From the NCBI GenBank assembly GCA_024398715.1, contig JAKSIP010000010.1, positions 1 to 64,000 on the forward strand: DNA of 64,000 bases, read 5' to 3'. Below the pieces are notes generated by a model. That model was not told where the DNA came from, did not search any database, and saw only the letters and a program-made list of their open reading frames with translations. A program made the translations under genes and the position numbers. This stretch comes from Bacteroidaceae bacterium. GTDB lineage: Bacteria > Bacteroidota > Bacteroidia > Bacteroidales > Bacteroidaceae. The number at the start of each line of letters is the position of its first letter. The first letter of the stretch is position 1. This document shows positions 19,545 to 30,074 of the stretch, one piece after another.

Positions 19545-19552
19545 CAAAGATA
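19545..19552 (-). promoter_or_regulatory. -7 element for the gltS-like operon
   Basis: TATCTTTG on the minus strand, 24 nt before the ATG at 19520. No good TTTG is found at the expected upstream distance, so only the -7 box is supported. It is divergent from the leuS promoter in the same 113-bp gap. Confidence 0.45.
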
Positions 19553-19561
19553 ACAAAATCA

Positions 19562-19595
19562 TTGTAGGTTACACCCATTAAAATGATTAACTTTG
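19562..19595 (+). promoter_or_regulatory. leuS promoter
   Basis: TTG at 19562-19564 and TAACTTTG at 19588-19595, 23 nt apart, followed by leuS 38 nt downstream. Confidence 0.6.
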
Positions 19596-19633
19596 CAACA
19601 CTTTAATAAAATAACAGCAAACAAGCAGATTTT

Positions 19634-22468
19634 ATGGAATACGATTTCAGGTCTATTGAGAAAAAGTGGCAGAAAAACTGGGTTGAAAACAGCACATATC
19701 ATGTACAGGAAAATGCGTCAAAGCCAAAGTTCTATGTACTGAACATGTTCCCGTATCCTTCCGGAGCAGGACTTCATGTAGGACATCCGTTAGGTTACAT
19801 TGCATCTGACATTTACGCACGTTACAAACGCCAGTGCGGATTCAACGTACTTAACCCTATGGGATACGATGCCTACGGTCTTCCTGCAGAGCAGTATGCC
19901 ATACAGACAGGACAGCACCCTGCAAAGACAACGAGTGACAACATAAACCGTTATCGCAGCCAGCTTGACAAGATAGGTTTCTCATTTGACTGGGACCGCG
20001 AGGTACGTACCTGCGAACCCGGCTATTACCATTGGACACAATGGGCATTCCAGAAAATGTTTGCAAGCTATTATGACAAAGACCTTGAAAAAGCATGTCC
20101 CATAGAAGAACTTGTCAGCAGATTCAACGCGAACGGTACAGAAGGCATCAATGCCGCATGTTCTTCCGAACTTGACTTTACCGCCGCCCAGTGGAAAGCC
20201 ATGTCAGAAAAAGAGAAATCTGACATTCTTATGAACTACCGTATTGCATATCAGGGAGAGACCATGGTAAACTGGTGCCCGCAGCTCGGCACAGTACTTG
20301 CCAACGACGAGGTTGTTGAAGGGCTCTCGGTACGTGGAGGTTTTCCCGTAGAACAGAAAAAAATGCGCCAGTGGTGTCTGCGCGTATCTGCATACGCACA
20401 GCGCCTGCTTGACGGACTTGACACAATAGACTGGAGCGATTCCATAAAAGAGACACAACGCAACTGGATAGGACGCTCGGAAGGAACAGAGATGGTCTTC
20501 AAAGTCAAAGACAGCAATGTTGGATTCACAATCTTCACCACACGTGCCGACACCATATTCGGTGTAACATTCATGGTACTTGCTCCCGAGAGCGAACTTG
20601 TGGCACAACTCACAACAGAAGATCAGAAACAGGCCGTTGCAGAGTATCTTGCCTGGACAAAAAAACGTACCGAGCGTGAACGTATCTCAGACCGCAAGGT
20701 AACTGGTGTATTCAGCGGTTCCTATGCCATCAATCCTCTTACAGGCGAAAGCATTCCGGTATGGATAAGCGATTACGTACTGGCAGGCTATGGAACAGGT
20801 GCTATCATGGCCGTACCTGCACATGACAGCCGTGACTACGCCTTTGCACGCCACTTCGGACTCGAAATCAGACCGCTTATTGAGGGAGCGGATGTATCGG
20901 AACAGAGTTTCGATGCCAAGGAAGGTATCATGACCAACTCCCCGCGTCCCGGTCAGGGCCGTCCGGGCGGACTTGAACTGAACGGGCTCACAGTAAAAGA
21001 GGCAATCGCAGCCACAAAAAAATATGTACAGGAAAACAGACTTGGCAAAGTAAAAGTCAACTACAAATTACGCGATGCCATCTTCAGCCGCCAGCGCTAC
21101 TGGGGAGAACCTTTCCCGGTATACTACAAAAACGGTATTCCGTGCATGATTCCTGAAGAATGTCTTCCGCTCATGCTGCCGGACATTACAGACTACAAAC
21201 CTACCGAAACCGGCGAACCGCCGCTTGGCCATGCTACCGAATGGGCTTTCGATACTGAGAGCAAAAAAGTGGTAAGCAAATCTCTGATTGACGGCAAAAC
21301 GGTATTCCCGCTTGAGCTTAACACCATGCCGGGTTTTGCAGGCTCGTCCGCATATTACCTGCGCTACATGGACCCGCACAACAGCAACGCGCTTCTGTCT
21401 GAGAATGCAGCAAGCTACTGGCAGAACGTTGACCTTTATCTTGGCGGTTCAGAACACGCTACGGGCCATCTTATCTACTCCCGTTTCTGGAACAAGTTCC
21501 TTTTTGACCTTGGCGTAAGCAAAGTTGAGGAACCGTTCAAAAAGCTCATCAACCAGGGTATGATTCAGGGGCGCAGCAACTTTGTTTACCGCGACAAGAC
21601 AACCGGGAAATTCATTTCATACGGGCTGCTCAAAGACTATGACACAACCCCAATACATGTTGATGTAAACATAGTTTCAGCCGATGTTCTTGACATTGAA
21701 GCATTCAAGAAATGGCGTCCCGAATACGAAAACGCCGAGTTTGTTCTTGAAGACGGCAAATATGTTTGCGGATGGGCTGTAGAAAAGATGAGCAAGTCAA
21801 TGTTCAATGTTGTCAACCCCGATGTCATCATAGAAAACTTTGGTGCTGACACTCTGCGCCTGTACGAAATGTTCCTTGGTCCGCTTGAACAGAGCAAACC
21901 GTGGGATACCAACGGAATAGACGGATGCCACCGTTTCCTGAAAAAAGCATGGAGCCTGTTCTATGACCGCGAGGACAATCTTCTTGTTGACAGTTCGGAA
22001 CCCTCAAAAGAGGCCTTGAAATCAATCAACAAACTGATCAAGAAAATCACCGCCGATGTGGAGGCTTTCTCCTACAATACAGCCGTAAGCGCATTCATGA
22101 TCTGCGTAAACGAACTCTACACACTCAAATGCCACTCGGCAGCAGTACTGAAAGACCTTGTTGCACTGCTTGCACCGTTCACACCGCACGTTGCGGAAGA
22201 ACTCTGGCAGCTTCTTGGCGGTACCGGATCCGTATGCGATGCCGCCTGGCCGCAGTATAACGAGGACGTTCTGAAAGAAGACAGCGTAACATACTCCATA
22301 TCGTTCAACGGAAAGACCCGTTTCACAATGGAATTCCCTGCAGATATGGCGCAGGCCGATATTCAGGCAGCAGTTCTTGCCAACGAAAAAGCCCAAAGCT
22401 ACATTGACGGCAAACCAATCCGCAAAGTGATAGTTGTACCTAAAAAGATTGTCAATGTTGTTATCTGA
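19634..22468 (+). CDS. leuS: Leucyl-tRNA synthetase
   Basis: A class Ia aminoacyl-tRNA synthetase (944 residues) that charges tRNA-Leu. The HIGH motif is H48-VGH in [10 protein letters not shown] and the KMSKS motif is at 718-722. The CP1 editing domain (about 230-430) carries [12 protein letters not shown] and the [19 protein letters not shown] segment, whose Asp is used for editing. The C-terminal anticodon-binding domain ends [16 protein letters not shown]. Length and order are normal. Its last 14 nt overlap rdgB. Confidence 0.98.
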   Translation: MEYDFRSIEKKWQKNWVENSTYHVQENASKPKFYVLNMFPYPSGAGLHVGHPLGYIASDIYARYKRQCGFNVLNPMGYDAYGLPAEQYAIQTGQHPAKTTSDNINRYRSQLDKIGFSFDWDREVRTCEPGYYHWTQWAFQKMFASYYDKDLEKACPIEELVSRFNANGTEGINAACSSELDFTAAQWKAMSEKEKSDILMNYRIAYQGETMVNWCPQLGTVLANDEVVEGLSVRGGFPVEQKKMRQWCLRVSAYAQRLLDGLDTIDWSDSIKETQRNWIGRSEGTEMVFKVKDSNVGFTIFTTRADTIFGVTFMVLAPESELVAQLTTEDQKQAVAEYLAWTKKRTERERISDRKVTGVFSGSYAINPLTGESIPVWISDYVLAGYGTGAIMAVPAHDSRDYAFARHFGLEIRPLIEGADVSEQSFDAKEGIMTNSPRPGQGRPGGLELNGLTVKEAIAATKKYVQENRLGKVKVNYKLRDAIFSRQRYWGEPFPVYYKNGIPCMIPEECLPLMLPDITDYKPTETGEPPLGHATEWAFDTESKKVVSKSLIDGKTVFPLELNTMPGFAGSSAYYLRYMDPHNSNALLSENAASYWQNVDLYLGGSEHATGHLIYSRFWNKFLFDLGVSKVEEPFKKLINQGMIQGRSNFVYRDKTTGKFISYGLLKDYDTTPIHVDVNIVSADVLDIEAFKKWRPEYENAEFVLEDGKYVCGWAVEKMSKSMFNVVNPDVIIENFGADTLRLYEMFLGPLEQSKPWDTNGIDGCHRFLKKAWSLFYDREDNLLVDSSEPSKEALKSINKLIKKITADVEAFSYNTAVSAFMICVNELYTLKCHSAAVLKDLVALLAPFTPHVAEELWQLLGGTGSVCDAAWPQYNEDVLKEDSVTYSISFNGKTRFTMEFPADMAQADIQAAVLANEKAQSYIDGKPIRKVIVVPKKIVNVVI

Positions 22469-23045
22469 ACTTGTTTTTGCAACAAACAACAGGCACAAGC
22501 TTGAAGAGGTGAAGGCGTGCTTGGGCGACAGCATTAGAATACTGTCTCTGGCAGACATAGGCTGCAATGCAGACATTCCTGAAACCGCGGATACGCTACA
22601 GGGGAACGCACTGCTGAAGGCACGTTACGTATATGAGAACTATCACGTAAACTGTTTTGCCGATGACACCGGACTGGAGGTTGACGCCCTTGACGGCGAG
22701 CCGGGTGTACACTCCGCACGTTATGCCGGAGACCACGATTCAGAGGCCAATATGACAAAACTTTTGCAGAAACTTGAAAAAAAGTGCGACCGCAATGCAC
22801 AATTCAGAACAGTTATTGCGTTAATAATAGAAGGAAAAGAAACTCTGTTCCAGGGAATTGTACGCGGAAGCATTTCAAAAGAACGTTGCGGCTCCGGCGG
22901 ATTCGGCTATGACCCCATATTCGTTCCGCAAGGTTATACGCAAAGCTTCTCTGAACTGTCAATGGAAGAAAAAAACGGCATAAGCCACCGCGGAAGGGCC
23001 ATCAGGGAACTGGTTGGATACTTAAAAAAACAATATGAAAAGTAA
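22455..23045 (+). CDS. rdgB: Non-canonical purine NTP pyrophosphatase (RdgB/HAM1)
   Basis: It hydrolyses ITP, dITP and XTP to the monophosphates, cleaning the nucleotide pool. The start at 22455 ([19 protein letters not shown]) is preferred because the family motif (F)ATNNxxK normally begins within 10 residues; the in-frame ATG at 22434 adds seven unlikely residues. That gives 196 residues, the usual size. Other motifs are [21 protein letters not shown] and GFGYDPIF. It overlaps leuS by 14 nt and porZ by 11 nt, implying translational coupling. Confidence 0.95.
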   Translation: MLLSELVFATNNRHKLEEVKACLGDSIRILSLADIGCNADIPETADTLQGNALLKARYVYENYHVNCFADDTGLEVDALDGEPGVHSARYAGDHDSEANMTKLLQKLEKKCDRNAQFRTVIALIIEGKETLFQGIVRGSISKERCGSGGFGYDPIFVPQGYTQSFSELSMEEKNGISHRGRAIRELVGYLKKQYEK

Positions 23046-25359
23046 AACAGCATACAGAGTTATCATTCCAATGGTGATAACTCTTTTTTTTGCCATCCCA
23101 AATCTGTTGATGGCACAGGTAGAAGTGGCCAACGGTGAATGGCTGCTGCATTTGTCATATCAGAGACCCACACAATGTCTGGAAGCGTTCAACAGAATCT
23201 ACACATTGGCATCGGGCAATCTCTATTACTATAATCCGCAGGACAATTCCGTATTCCTTTACAGCAAGGAAAACATTCTGCATGACAATGACATAGCATG
23301 CATGGCATACTGCAGCACACAGAAAGCGATAGTTGTTGCATACGGCAACGGCAATATAGACCTGCTCTACCGTGACAACAGCATATACAACATAACAGAC
23401 CTGAAAAACAGTTCCATGCCGGACAAGAGAGCAAACAGCATCTACGTAAACGGAGATGCCGCATACTTGTCACTGAACGGAGCACTTCTGGTATTGGACG
23501 TTAAAAAAGGAGAAATCAAAGACTGTTACAATCTGAACAGAACAATATTATCAAGCATAACAATAGGAGAAAACATATATTGCTCAACACCCCAGGGGAT
23601 TTTTACCGCCAAACTTGCAGATAATCTGAAAGATACATCAGTCTGGACACTGTTCAACAAACTCAAGACCACCAAACTGTTCATCAGAAACGGACAGCTT
23701 GCGGCATATACCACAGACAAACAGTTAAGGACAATAAACAGCAGTTCAACTACGCTGCTTGCAAACGATGTTACAGACTGTTTCGGTACTCCGACCGGAA
23801 TAATTGCTGCAAAAGAGAACGGAATGACCATTCTGTCCAACGATGTCAGCACCACGCTCCAGACTGACATAAAAACCATAACAGCAGCCACTTGCAGCAG
23901 CAATGGCGACGTATGGCTATGTTCCGAAAAAGGACTTGGGAAATATAAGATAAAAGACGGAAGCCTGACCTGCACCCTATCCCCATTCAATCCGCAAAGC
24001 CCCGCCAGCAATATATTCTGCGTGCAGAAATTTGTCGGCAACACTCTGTATGCACTTGCGAGCAACATGAACAACATATATCTGGAAAACAGAGAGACCC
24101 AACCGGGAGAGATAATGGCCTATTCCAATGGAATCTGGTCCTGTTTCAACACCAGCAATATAGCAGATGAAACAGGCATGGATTTCCTTAACGCCACCTG
24201 CATTGCCGCCGACCCTGCAGATAACGGGCATTTCTATGTGGGAACAGCAAGACGCGGTCTGTATGAATTCAATAACGGCAGTTTCAGCAAATATCATTCT
24301 TTCAACAACAGTCCTTTGGCAACCATACTTCCAGGCAACCAGAATCCACAGATGTTTGTCAGTGTCACAGGTCTGCAATACGACAGTAAAGGGAATCTGT
24401 GGATGTTCAACAACGAATGCGACACCATAATCCGAATCATCCAACCCGGCGGCAAGTGGACAAGCCTATATTATGAACAGATAAAGAGGCTTCCCACATT
24501 CGGTGAATTCCTGTTCTACGACCAGAATCTTGTGCTGGCCAATTCCACAAGATACAAGCCTGGAGTCTTTATTATTGATACCAAAGGCAGCCTTGACCCA
24601 AAACAGCATGAGACCTATTTCTTAGGTCCGGTATTTACCAATCAGGAGGGGAACAGCGAGACCGTGAACGCGGTATTCTTTATAGAAAAAGATCTTGACG
24701 GAACCGTCTGGATTGGCACGGATAACGGAATTTTCACAATAGACAATGTCAATGCACTGCTCAAAAACAGGAACGGCAGTGTAAAACGGATCAAAGTGCC
24801 CCGCAACGACGGCTCCAACCTGGCAGATTTTCTGTTCACGAACGTTTACACCACAAGCATAGCCATAGACGCGGCAAACCGGAAATGGATAGGAACGCAA
24901 AACAACGGTCTGTTCCTTATAGACAGTGACAATATCACAACACTACACCATTTCAATACAGACAATTCGCCACTACCCTCAGACAATATTGAAAGCATTG
25001 CCATAGACCGGGACAACGGACACGTATATATAGGAACGCGCCAGGGACTTGTTGTTTACGGAGGCGATGCCACCGCTCCCAGCGACAGGCTTCTTATGAA
25101 CGGCATTGGGGTTTACCCGAATCCGGTATCCGGAGACTTTGATGGGAACGTATCGGTAACCGGACTTACAGAAGGGTGCAGCATATCCATTGTATCATCG
25201 TCCGGGCTATGCGTAAACAGCGGACATTCCAATGGCGGAATGTACAGTTGGGACTGCGCATTCCCGAACGGGAACAGAGTTCCGGGCGGAATTTACACAA
25301 TAATCGCCAGATCCGGAAACGGAACGGTAAAAACGGCAAAACTGACAATAATCCGCTAA
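23035..25359 (+). CDS. porZ: PorZ-like type IX secretion system component
   Basis: A 774-residue secreted protein with a signal peptide (about 1-27, ending LLMAQ). Two beta-propeller domains follow (repeats such as [29 protein letters not shown] and [15 protein letters not shown]). The C-terminal domain begins [14 protein letters not shown] and ends TAKLTI, the type-A T9SS sorting signal. PorZ of Porphyromonas gingivalis has the same architecture and near-identical length; it acts on the cell surface in the attachment complex that processes cargo and joins it to A-LPS. Its presence implies the genome encodes a T9SS. It overlaps rdgB by 11 nt and is convergent with maf, with only 6 bp between stops. 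Confidence 0.85.
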   Translation: MKSKTAYRVIIPMVITLFFAIPNLLMAQVEVANGEWLLHLSYQRPTQCLEAFNRIYTLASGNLYYYNPQDNSVFLYSKENILHDNDIACMAYCSTQKAIVVAYGNGNIDLLYRDNSIYNITDLKNSSMPDKRANSIYVNGDAAYLSLNGALLVLDVKKGEIKDCYNLNRTILSSITIGENIYCSTPQGIFTAKLADNLKDTSVWTLFNKLKTTKLFIRNGQLAAYTTDKQLRTINSSSTTLLANDVTDCFGTPTGIIAAKENGMTILSNDVSTTLQTDIKTITAATCSSNGDVWLCSEKGLGKYKIKDGSLTCTLSPFNPQSPASNIFCVQKFVGNTLYALASNMNNIYLENRETQPGEIMAYSNGIWSCFNTSNIADETGMDFLNATCIAADPADNGHFYVGTARRGLYEFNNGSFSKYHSFNNSPLATILPGNQNPQMFVSVTGLQYDSKGNLWMFNNECDTIIRIIQPGGKWTSLYYEQIKRLPTFGEFLFYDQNLVLANSTRYKPGVFIIDTKGSLDPKQHETYFLGPVFTNQEGNSETVNAVFFIEKDLDGTVWIGTDNGIFTIDNVNALLKNRNGSVKRIKVPRNDGSNLADFLFTNVYTTSIAIDAANRKWIGTQNNGLFLIDSDNITTLHHFNTDNSPLPSDNIESIAIDRDNGHVYIGTRQGLVVYGGDATAPSDRLLMNGIGVYPNPVSGDFDGNVSVTGLTEGCSISIVSSSGLCVNSGHSNGGMYSWDCAFPNGNRVPGGIYTIIARSGNGTVKTAKLTIIR

Positions 25360-25365
25360 CTGGGG

Positions 25366-25959
25366 TTACAAGTCAAAAGCCAGGAGACGGTCATGCAGCA
25401 TCTGGACAGGCAGACCCATCACATTGTAGAAAGAGCCTTCTATTCCGGTAACTCCTACAGAACCTATCCACTCTTGGATACCGTATGCTCCCGCTTTGTC
25501 AAACGGTTTGTAGTTTTCAATATAGTAATCTATCTCCTGATTTGTCAGTTCACGGAATGTTACACGTGAAACCGCACAGAAAGTAAGCTGCTTGGAAACC
25601 GTTCTTATGGTCACTCCAGTACTGACCTGATGCGTGCAGCCGCTTATCATGTGCAGCATACGTCTTGCATCGCCGTTATCTTTAGGCTTTCCAAGTATCT
25701 GATCCTTGCATATCACTATTGTATCTGCAGTAATAAGAATCTCGTCAGGTTCCAGTTCACGATGGAAACCGCGCGATTTCTGCAAAGATAAGTCAGGAGC
25801 AACGGCAGACAGCTGAAGCGCATGATTGATAATTTCCGGTGTATTGCTGCTGTCATCAACAGTAAACGGAATGTCAAAATAAGCAAGAAGCTCTTTCCGG
25901 CGCGGAGAACCGGAACCTAAAACCAGCCGCCAGTTTTTCAACTTGTCTTTTAATAGCAT
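25366..25959 (-). CDS. maf: Maf-family nucleoside triphosphate pyrophosphatase
   Basis: A 197-residue house-cleaning pyrophosphatase (dTTP/UTP or modified pyrimidine NTPs). Motifs: LGSGSPRRKELL (14-25), the ITADTIVI strand with its Asp, and the DKAGAYGIQEW segment typical of the YhdE-like subgroup. It is convergent with porZ; xerD ends 43 bp upstream. Confidence 0.95.
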   Translation of the reverse strand: MLLKDKLKNWRLVLGSGSPRRKELLAYFDIPFTVDDSSNTPEIINHALQLSAVAPDLSLQKSRGFHRELEPDEILITADTIVICKDQILGKPKDNGDARRMLHMISGCTHQVSTGVTIRTVSKQLTFCAVSRVTFRELTNQEIDYYIENYKPFDKAGAYGIQEWIGSVGVTGIEGSFYNVMGLPVQMLHDRLLAFDL

Positions 25960-25992
25960 AGAAAACAGAGTATTTGAATAGTTGTGTTACTG

Positions 25993-26000
25993 CAAAGATA
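25993..26000 (-). promoter_or_regulatory. -7 element for maf
   Basis: TATCTTTG on the minus strand, 33 nt before the maf ATG, just after the xerD stop. No clear -33 element. Confidence 0.35.
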
Positions 26001-26002
26001 CA

Positions 26003-26914
26003 TTATTTCCCCGAATTTCTTGGATGATGCAGCAATATTTCATTTTTCAAACGGCTGCGGTCTATATGGGTATATATCTCCGTAGTAGTAATTTTCTCAT
26101 GTCCGAGCATGGCCTGAATGGCACGCAGGTTAGCTCCACCCTCAAGCAGATGGGTGGCAAAAGAGTGGCGCAGCGTATGCGGACTGATTTCCTTGTCTAT
26201 TCCTGCACTCACTGCCAGAGACTTGATCAGGTTGAAAACGGAAATACGCGACAGAGGACGTCCGAGACGGCAACTCAAAAAAAGATAATCCATATAAGCA
26301 GGCTGTATAGGATACGCCGAACGCTGCGGCATATACAGTCCTATAAGTTTCAGGGCGCGCCCCGAGACAGGAACAAGGCGCTGCTTGCTGCCTTTTCCTT
26401 CCACCTTGATGAAACTCTCTTCCGCATATATATCTGAAAGTTTCAGATTACAGAGTTCGGATACACGCAAACCGCAGCTGTACAGCATTTCAACAATTGC
26501 CTTATCCCTATGCCCGTAAGTTGTGGAAAGGTCTATTGCCGCCTCCATGGAATCAATCTGTTCTACTGTAAGCACGTTAGGCAGATGTTCTCCGATTTTA
26601 GGCGCCACCAGAAGTTCCGAAGGATTCTGCTGCAGAAAACCGTCTACCACAAGAAAAGAGAAAAACTGCTTGATTCCGCTTACAATACGGGCTACGGAAC
26701 GCGGACAGATTGCAATATCGTTCAGAGCCGCTACAAAATTGTGCAAAGTGTCAATATCTGTATTTTCAAGAGAAATATTTTCCTGTTGCAGATAATCAGT
26801 CAGTTTGGCCACATCGGTCAAATATGCATCTATGCTATTGGCAGACAGAGATTTTTCAAGCAATAGATATTGCCTGAACCTTTCTATCGGATTATTATTT
26901 GCTGATTTTTTCAT
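26003..26914 (-). CDS. xerD: Tyrosine recombinase XerD
   Basis: A 303-residue tyrosine recombinase; XerC/XerD pairs resolve chromosome dimers at dif. An N-terminal SAM-like core-binding domain (about 8-95) precedes the catalytic domain. Catalytic residues visible: R150 (CGLRVSEL), K174 (EGKGSKQR), H246 and R249 (HTLRHSFATHLLEGGA), H272 (LGHEKITTTEIYTHI) and nucleophile Y281. Length and motifs fit XerD rather than a phage or transposon integrase, and no mobile-element genes or attachment repeats are nearby. It is divergent from the O-methyltransferase gene. Confidence 0.93.
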   Translation of the reverse strand: MKKSANNNPIERFRQYLLLEKSLSANSIDAYLTDVAKLTDYLQQENISLENTDIDTLHNFVAALNDIAICPRSVARIVSGIKQFFSFLVVDGFLQQNPSELLVAPKIGEHLPNVLTVEQIDSMEAAIDLSTTYGHRDKAIVEMLYSCGLRVSELCNLKLSDIYAEESFIKVEGKGSKQRLVPVSGRALKLIGLYMPQRSAYPIQPAYMDYLFLSCRLGRPLSRISVFNLIKSLAVSAGIDKEISPHTLRHSFATHLLEGGANLRAIQAMLGHEKITTTEIYTHIDRSRLKNEILLHHPRNSGK

Positions 26915-26955
26915 AAAATAAGGCCAAATGTGTGTATCTTAGCGCAAAATTTCTA

Positions 26956-26963
26956 CAAATATA
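26956..26963 (-). promoter_or_regulatory. -7 element for xerD
   Basis: TATATTTG on the minus strand, 41 nt upstream of the xerD ATG in the 78-bp divergent gap. A weak TATCTTAG (26935-26942, plus strand) may serve the opposite gene. Confidence 0.4.
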
Positions 26964-26992
26964 GGAATTATACACCAAAGAATGTTTTGCAT

Positions 26993-27658
26993 ATGTCCAA
27001 TTTGAACGGCCTTGATATTAACAGCAATATTGAACTGGATGATTACATCAGCGCACATATTGATGCGGAAGAACCGCTGTTGAAATCGCTCTACAGGGAA
27101 ACATTTCTCAAGACAGTCAATCCCAGAATGGCATCGGGACACATACAGGGGACTTTTCTGAAAACCATTGTCCGCATGATACATCCGGAGAACATATTGG
27201 AACTGGGAACATTCACAGCCTACGCAACACTGTCAATGGCAGCCGGGCTTGAAAGGAACGGACATATTCATACCATAGAGATAAACGATGAACTTGAGCC
27301 GCTCATCAACAGATATATCGGGCGTTCAGAGCATAAAGAACGGATTACATTGCACATAGGCAACGCAAAGGATATTGTCCCGCAGATTGGAATAATGTTT
27401 GACATGATATTCATTGATGCTGAAAAACGTGAATACCCGGACTATTACAATCTGGTGTTTGATTATCTGAAACCCGGCGGATACATCATTGCAGACAACA
27501 CCCTATGGGATATGCACGTAATAGATCCTGCATACAGTAACGATGCCCAAACCGCAGCAATCAGAAAATTCAACGATATTGTTGCACTTGATTCAAGAGT
27601 AGAAGTGTCAATTGTTCCCATTAGAGACGGAATGACTATAATCAGAAAAAAAGCATAA
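26993..27658 (+). CDS. SAM-dependent O-methyltransferase (COG4122 type)
   Basis: A 221-residue class I methyltransferase of the catechol/caffeoyl-CoA O-methyltransferase-like family; substrate unknown. SAM-binding marks: ILELGTFTAYATLSMA (motif I), HTIEINDEL (acidic loop), and FDMIFIDAEKREYPDYYN, followed by LKPGGYIIADNTLW. I chose the ATG at 26993 (MSNLNGLDIN). The in-frame ATG at 26930 would lie in the promoter region and add 21 residues without homology. It is followed after 2 bp by rbfA. Confidence 0.88.
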   Translation: MSNLNGLDINSNIELDDYISAHIDAEEPLLKSLYRETFLKTVNPRMASGHIQGTFLKTIVRMIHPENILELGTFTAYATLSMAAGLERNGHIHTIEINDELEPLINRYIGRSEHKERITLHIGNAKDIVPQIGIMFDMIFIDAEKREYPDYYNLVFDYLKPGGYIIADNTLWDMHVIDPAYSNDAQTAAIRKFNDIVALDSRVEVSIVPIRDGMTIIRKKA

Positions 27659-27660
27659 TT

Positions 27661-27996
27661 ATGAATACAACAAGACAGCAGAAAATAGAAAGGCTGATTC
27701 AGAAAGAGCTCAGCACTATGTTTCAGCAGGACACCAGCCGTACACACGGTCTGTTGGTTACCGTAAGCAGAGTAAGAATAAGTCCGGATTTCAGCATAGC
27801 GGATGTTTTTCTCAGTGTATTCCCTTCAAACAAAGCCCAGGAAACCGTGCTCAGTGCCAACAATAACGTCAAGACCATACGCTACGACTTTGGTCAGAAG
27901 GTAAGACAACAGTTGCGCATCATTCCGGACTTCAGATTTCACATTGACGATTCGTTAGACTATTTGGAACATATTGACCAGCTGTTGGCAAAGTGA
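27661..27996 (+). CDS. rbfA: Ribosome-binding factor A
   Basis: A 111-residue KH-like protein that binds the 30S subunit during late 16S rRNA maturation. Marks: N-terminal TRQQKIERLIQKELSTMF, the strand VTVSRVRISPDFSIADVFLSVFP, and the end IIPDFRFHIDDSLDYLEHIDQLL. The stop overlaps the GTG start of the next gene by 4 nt (GTGA). Confidence 0.95.
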   Translation: MNTTRQQKIERLIQKELSTMFQQDTSRTHGLLVTVSRVRISPDFSIADVFLSVFPSNKAQETVLSANNNVKTIRYDFGQKVRQQLRIIPDFRFHIDDSLDYLEHIDQLLAK

Positions 27997-29216
27997 AATT
28001 TCCCCTATTCATAGCAAAACGTTATCTGATTTCCAAAAGAAAGCATAATGTAGTAAACATCATTTCCGGAATATCAGCATGCGGTATCGGAATAGCCGCA
28101 TTCGCTTTGATGTGTACATTATCGGTATTCAACGGTTTCCGCAGCCTGATAGACGGTCTGTTCACAAAATTTGACCCTCAGATAAAAGTCGTAAACGCAA
28201 ACGGAAAGTTCTTCAAAGACGATTCCGCAATGATAGCGCGTCTTGAACAGCTTGAGTCCATATGCGGTGTTTCACGTACAATTCAAGACCAGGCACTCAT
28301 CTCATACAATTCCAAACAGGAAGTAATCACACTGAAAGGAGTTGACAGCAGATATCCGGGCCAGACAGGTATTCTGGACATTCTTACCGGTCCGGGCAGT
28401 TACATGCTGTCTGATGATATATCGGATTATATTATTCCGGGTATAGGACTCGCCCATAAACTTGAGAGCGGAGCCGTTACGGACAAACCGTATATGGTAT
28501 ATGTTCCCAAACCGGGAGCAAAATATTCAGCAACCAATCCGACGGGAGCACTGAACAGCAGAGCATTCTATTCTCCGGGTGTACTGTTTGCAGTAAAACA
28601 GAATCCCTACGATGACTGTTATGCATTGGTATCTCTTGAGGCGGCACAGGAACTGTTGGGCAGACATAATCAGATAAGCGCTCTTGAAATAAAACTTGAG
28701 CCGGATGCACCTGTCAAAAAATCCGTTAAGGAAATAGCCGGAATTGTTGGAGACGGTTTCAAGGTTATGGACCGTTACCAACAGCAATATCAGGTATTCA
28801 AAGTAGTGAATATTGAGAAACTTGTTTCTTATCTGTTCATTGTCCTTATCCTGATCATTGCCCTGTTCAATATTATCAGTTCTGTAATCATGCTTATGAT
28901 AGAAAAAAAAGAAGATATACAGATTCTGTTAAAAATGGGTGCGCAAAAAAGACAGATTTCCAACATATTTGTCTATAACAGTCTCAGTATCTCGTCCATA
29001 GGTTCAGTATGCGGCATAATTCTTGGAATAATTGCTGTCCTGCTGCAGCAGTACTACGGTTTTATCAGACTTGGAAATCAGGGAGGATTTATTGTGGAAG
29101 CATATCCGGTACAATTGCGTATTACTGATATTGCTGTTGTTCTTCTTTCCGTATTTGTGGTAAGTCTGTTATCTTCAGTCATTCTGAAAAGGACCATATA
29201 CAGGAATCTGTTCTAA
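27993..29216 (+). CDS. LolC/LolE-type ABC transporter permease (FtsX/MacB fold)
   Basis: A 407-residue inner-membrane protein: an N-terminal helix (IISGISACGIGIAAFALMCT), a large periplasmic domain (about 45-260) and three C-terminal helices. This is the layout of LolC/E, which release lipoproteins from the inner membrane for transport to the outer membrane. It starts with GTG at 27993, coupled to rbfA. No ATPase partner (LolD) is adjacent, which is usual in Bacteroidota. The rbfA-permease order is common in the phylum as far as I know. Confidence 0.88.
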   Translation: MKFPLFIAKRYLISKRKHNVVNIISGISACGIGIAAFALMCTLSVFNGFRSLIDGLFTKFDPQIKVVNANGKFFKDDSAMIARLEQLESICGVSRTIQDQALISYNSKQEVITLKGVDSRYPGQTGILDILTGPGSYMLSDDISDYIIPGIGLAHKLESGAVTDKPYMVYVPKPGAKYSATNPTGALNSRAFYSPGVLFAVKQNPYDDCYALVSLEAAQELLGRHNQISALEIKLEPDAPVKKSVKEIAGIVGDGFKVMDRYQQQYQVFKVVNIEKLVSYLFIVLILIIALFNIISSVIMLMIEKKEDIQILLKMGAQKRQISNIFVYNSLSISSIGSVCGIILGIIAVLLQQYYGFIRLGNQGGFIVEAYPVQLRITDIAVVLLSVFVVSLLSSVILKRTIYRNLF

Positions 29217-29233
29217 AATTTCAGGTAAAAATC

Positions 29234-29264
29234 TTTGTGATTAGAGTGATTTACCTTAATTTTG
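29234..29264 (+). promoter_or_regulatory. Promoter of tRNA-Leu
   Basis: TTTG at 29234-29237 and TAATTTTG at 29257-29264, 19 nt apart. Transcription would start about 17 nt before the tRNA. Confidence 0.6.
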
Positions 29265-29287
29265 CCGCAGAATTCAGATGTTAGGCT

Positions 29288-29372
29288 GCTCGAATGGTGG
29301 AATGGTAGACACGAGGGACTTAAAATCCCTTGGCCATAATAGGCTGTGCGGGTTCGAGTCCCGCTTCGAGCA
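29288..29372 (+). tRNA. tRNA-Leu (UAA anticodon)
   Basis: An 85-nt class II tRNA. Acceptor stem GCTCGAA pairs with TTCGAGC (29365-29371), then discriminator A. The anticodon arm is AGGGA / CTTAAAA / TCCCT, with anticodon TAA at 29321-29323. A long variable arm and the T loop GGTTCGAGTCC follow. CCA is not encoded (ACCC follows), as is usual in Bacteroidota. Confidence 0.95.
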
Positions 29373-29396
29373 CCCTTCTCTCCTATCAGAAATCCG

Positions 29397-30074
29397 ATGG
29401 CTTCCAAATTTTTCACACGCATGAAAACCAAATATGGTTATGGTGTACACTCACCCTGGGCTTACAATCTCATAGAAAACGTCATTAACGAACATACAGC
29501 GTACTACGCCTATGACGATTTGTACGAACACTGGAAACGTTCTCCAGAAGATTTACCGCAATACGGTGAAGAAATGGACAAACTTCTTTTCCGCCTTACC
29601 AATTTTGTCAATCCGCAGTTCATTCTGGAAATAGGAACCGGTAGCGGTGTCTCCACAGGTTACCTGGCAAGTGTAAACTCCAGATCAAGATGCGTGACAA
29701 TCGATGCCGGGAACCCTCACCAGCGCAAAATAGACAACAATCTGAAACACTTTCAAAACGTAAAATACATCATCAGCAAAAGACCCGTTCAGGACATTAC
29801 GGAATTGCTGGAGCAGAACAGGCAGAACGGGATTCCTCTCGACATGGCCCACATAGCTCATATTGACCGGCCTGACATTGTATTTGAGGCACTTGTGCCA
29901 TATGTCAATTCAAAAACACTTTTCGTAATCAACGGCATTAACCGTAACGCAAACAGCAAGTCATGGTGGCAACATATAAAAAGTGACCCCCGCGTAGGAG
30001 TCACTTTCCAATTCAAACGTTTCGGTCTTGTCTTCTTTGATTTGAAGATGAACAAGGCAGATTATCTGCTTTAA
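29397..30074 (+). CDS. Class I SAM-dependent methyltransferase-like protein
   Basis: A 225-residue protein with a Rossmann motif I (ILEIGTGSGVSTGYLA) and an acidic strand (CVTIDAGN), so probably SAM-binding; substrate unknown. I start it at 29397 (MASKFFTRMKTKYGYGVHSPW): the longer frame would begin inside the tRNA. It begins 24 nt after the tRNA, so it may be read from the tRNA promoter. Its stop shares TTAA with the stop of the convergent HTCS gene. Confidence 0.75.
   Translation: MASKFFTRMKTKYGYGVHSPWAYNLIENVINEHTAYYAYDDLYEHWKRSPEDLPQYGEEMDKLLFRLTNFVNPQFILEIGTGSGVSTGYLASVNSRSRCVTIDAGNPHQRKIDNNLKHFQNVKYIISKRPVQDITELLEQNRQNGIPLDMAHIAHIDRPDIVFEALVPYVNSKTLFVINGINRNANSKSWWQHIKSDPRVGVTFQFKRFGLVFFDLKMNKADYLL

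Noticed and set aside
22022..22576. Minus-strand open frame of 184 codons over the end of leuS
   Set aside because: Antisense to leuS and rdgB, low-complexity composition, no motif or promoter.
26003..26914. Tyrosine recombinase as a sign of an integrative element
   Set aside because: Motifs and size fit housekeeping XerD; no attachment repeats, phage or conjugation genes lie nearby, and the tRNA-Leu at 29288 is not flanked by a duplicated 3' end that I can see.
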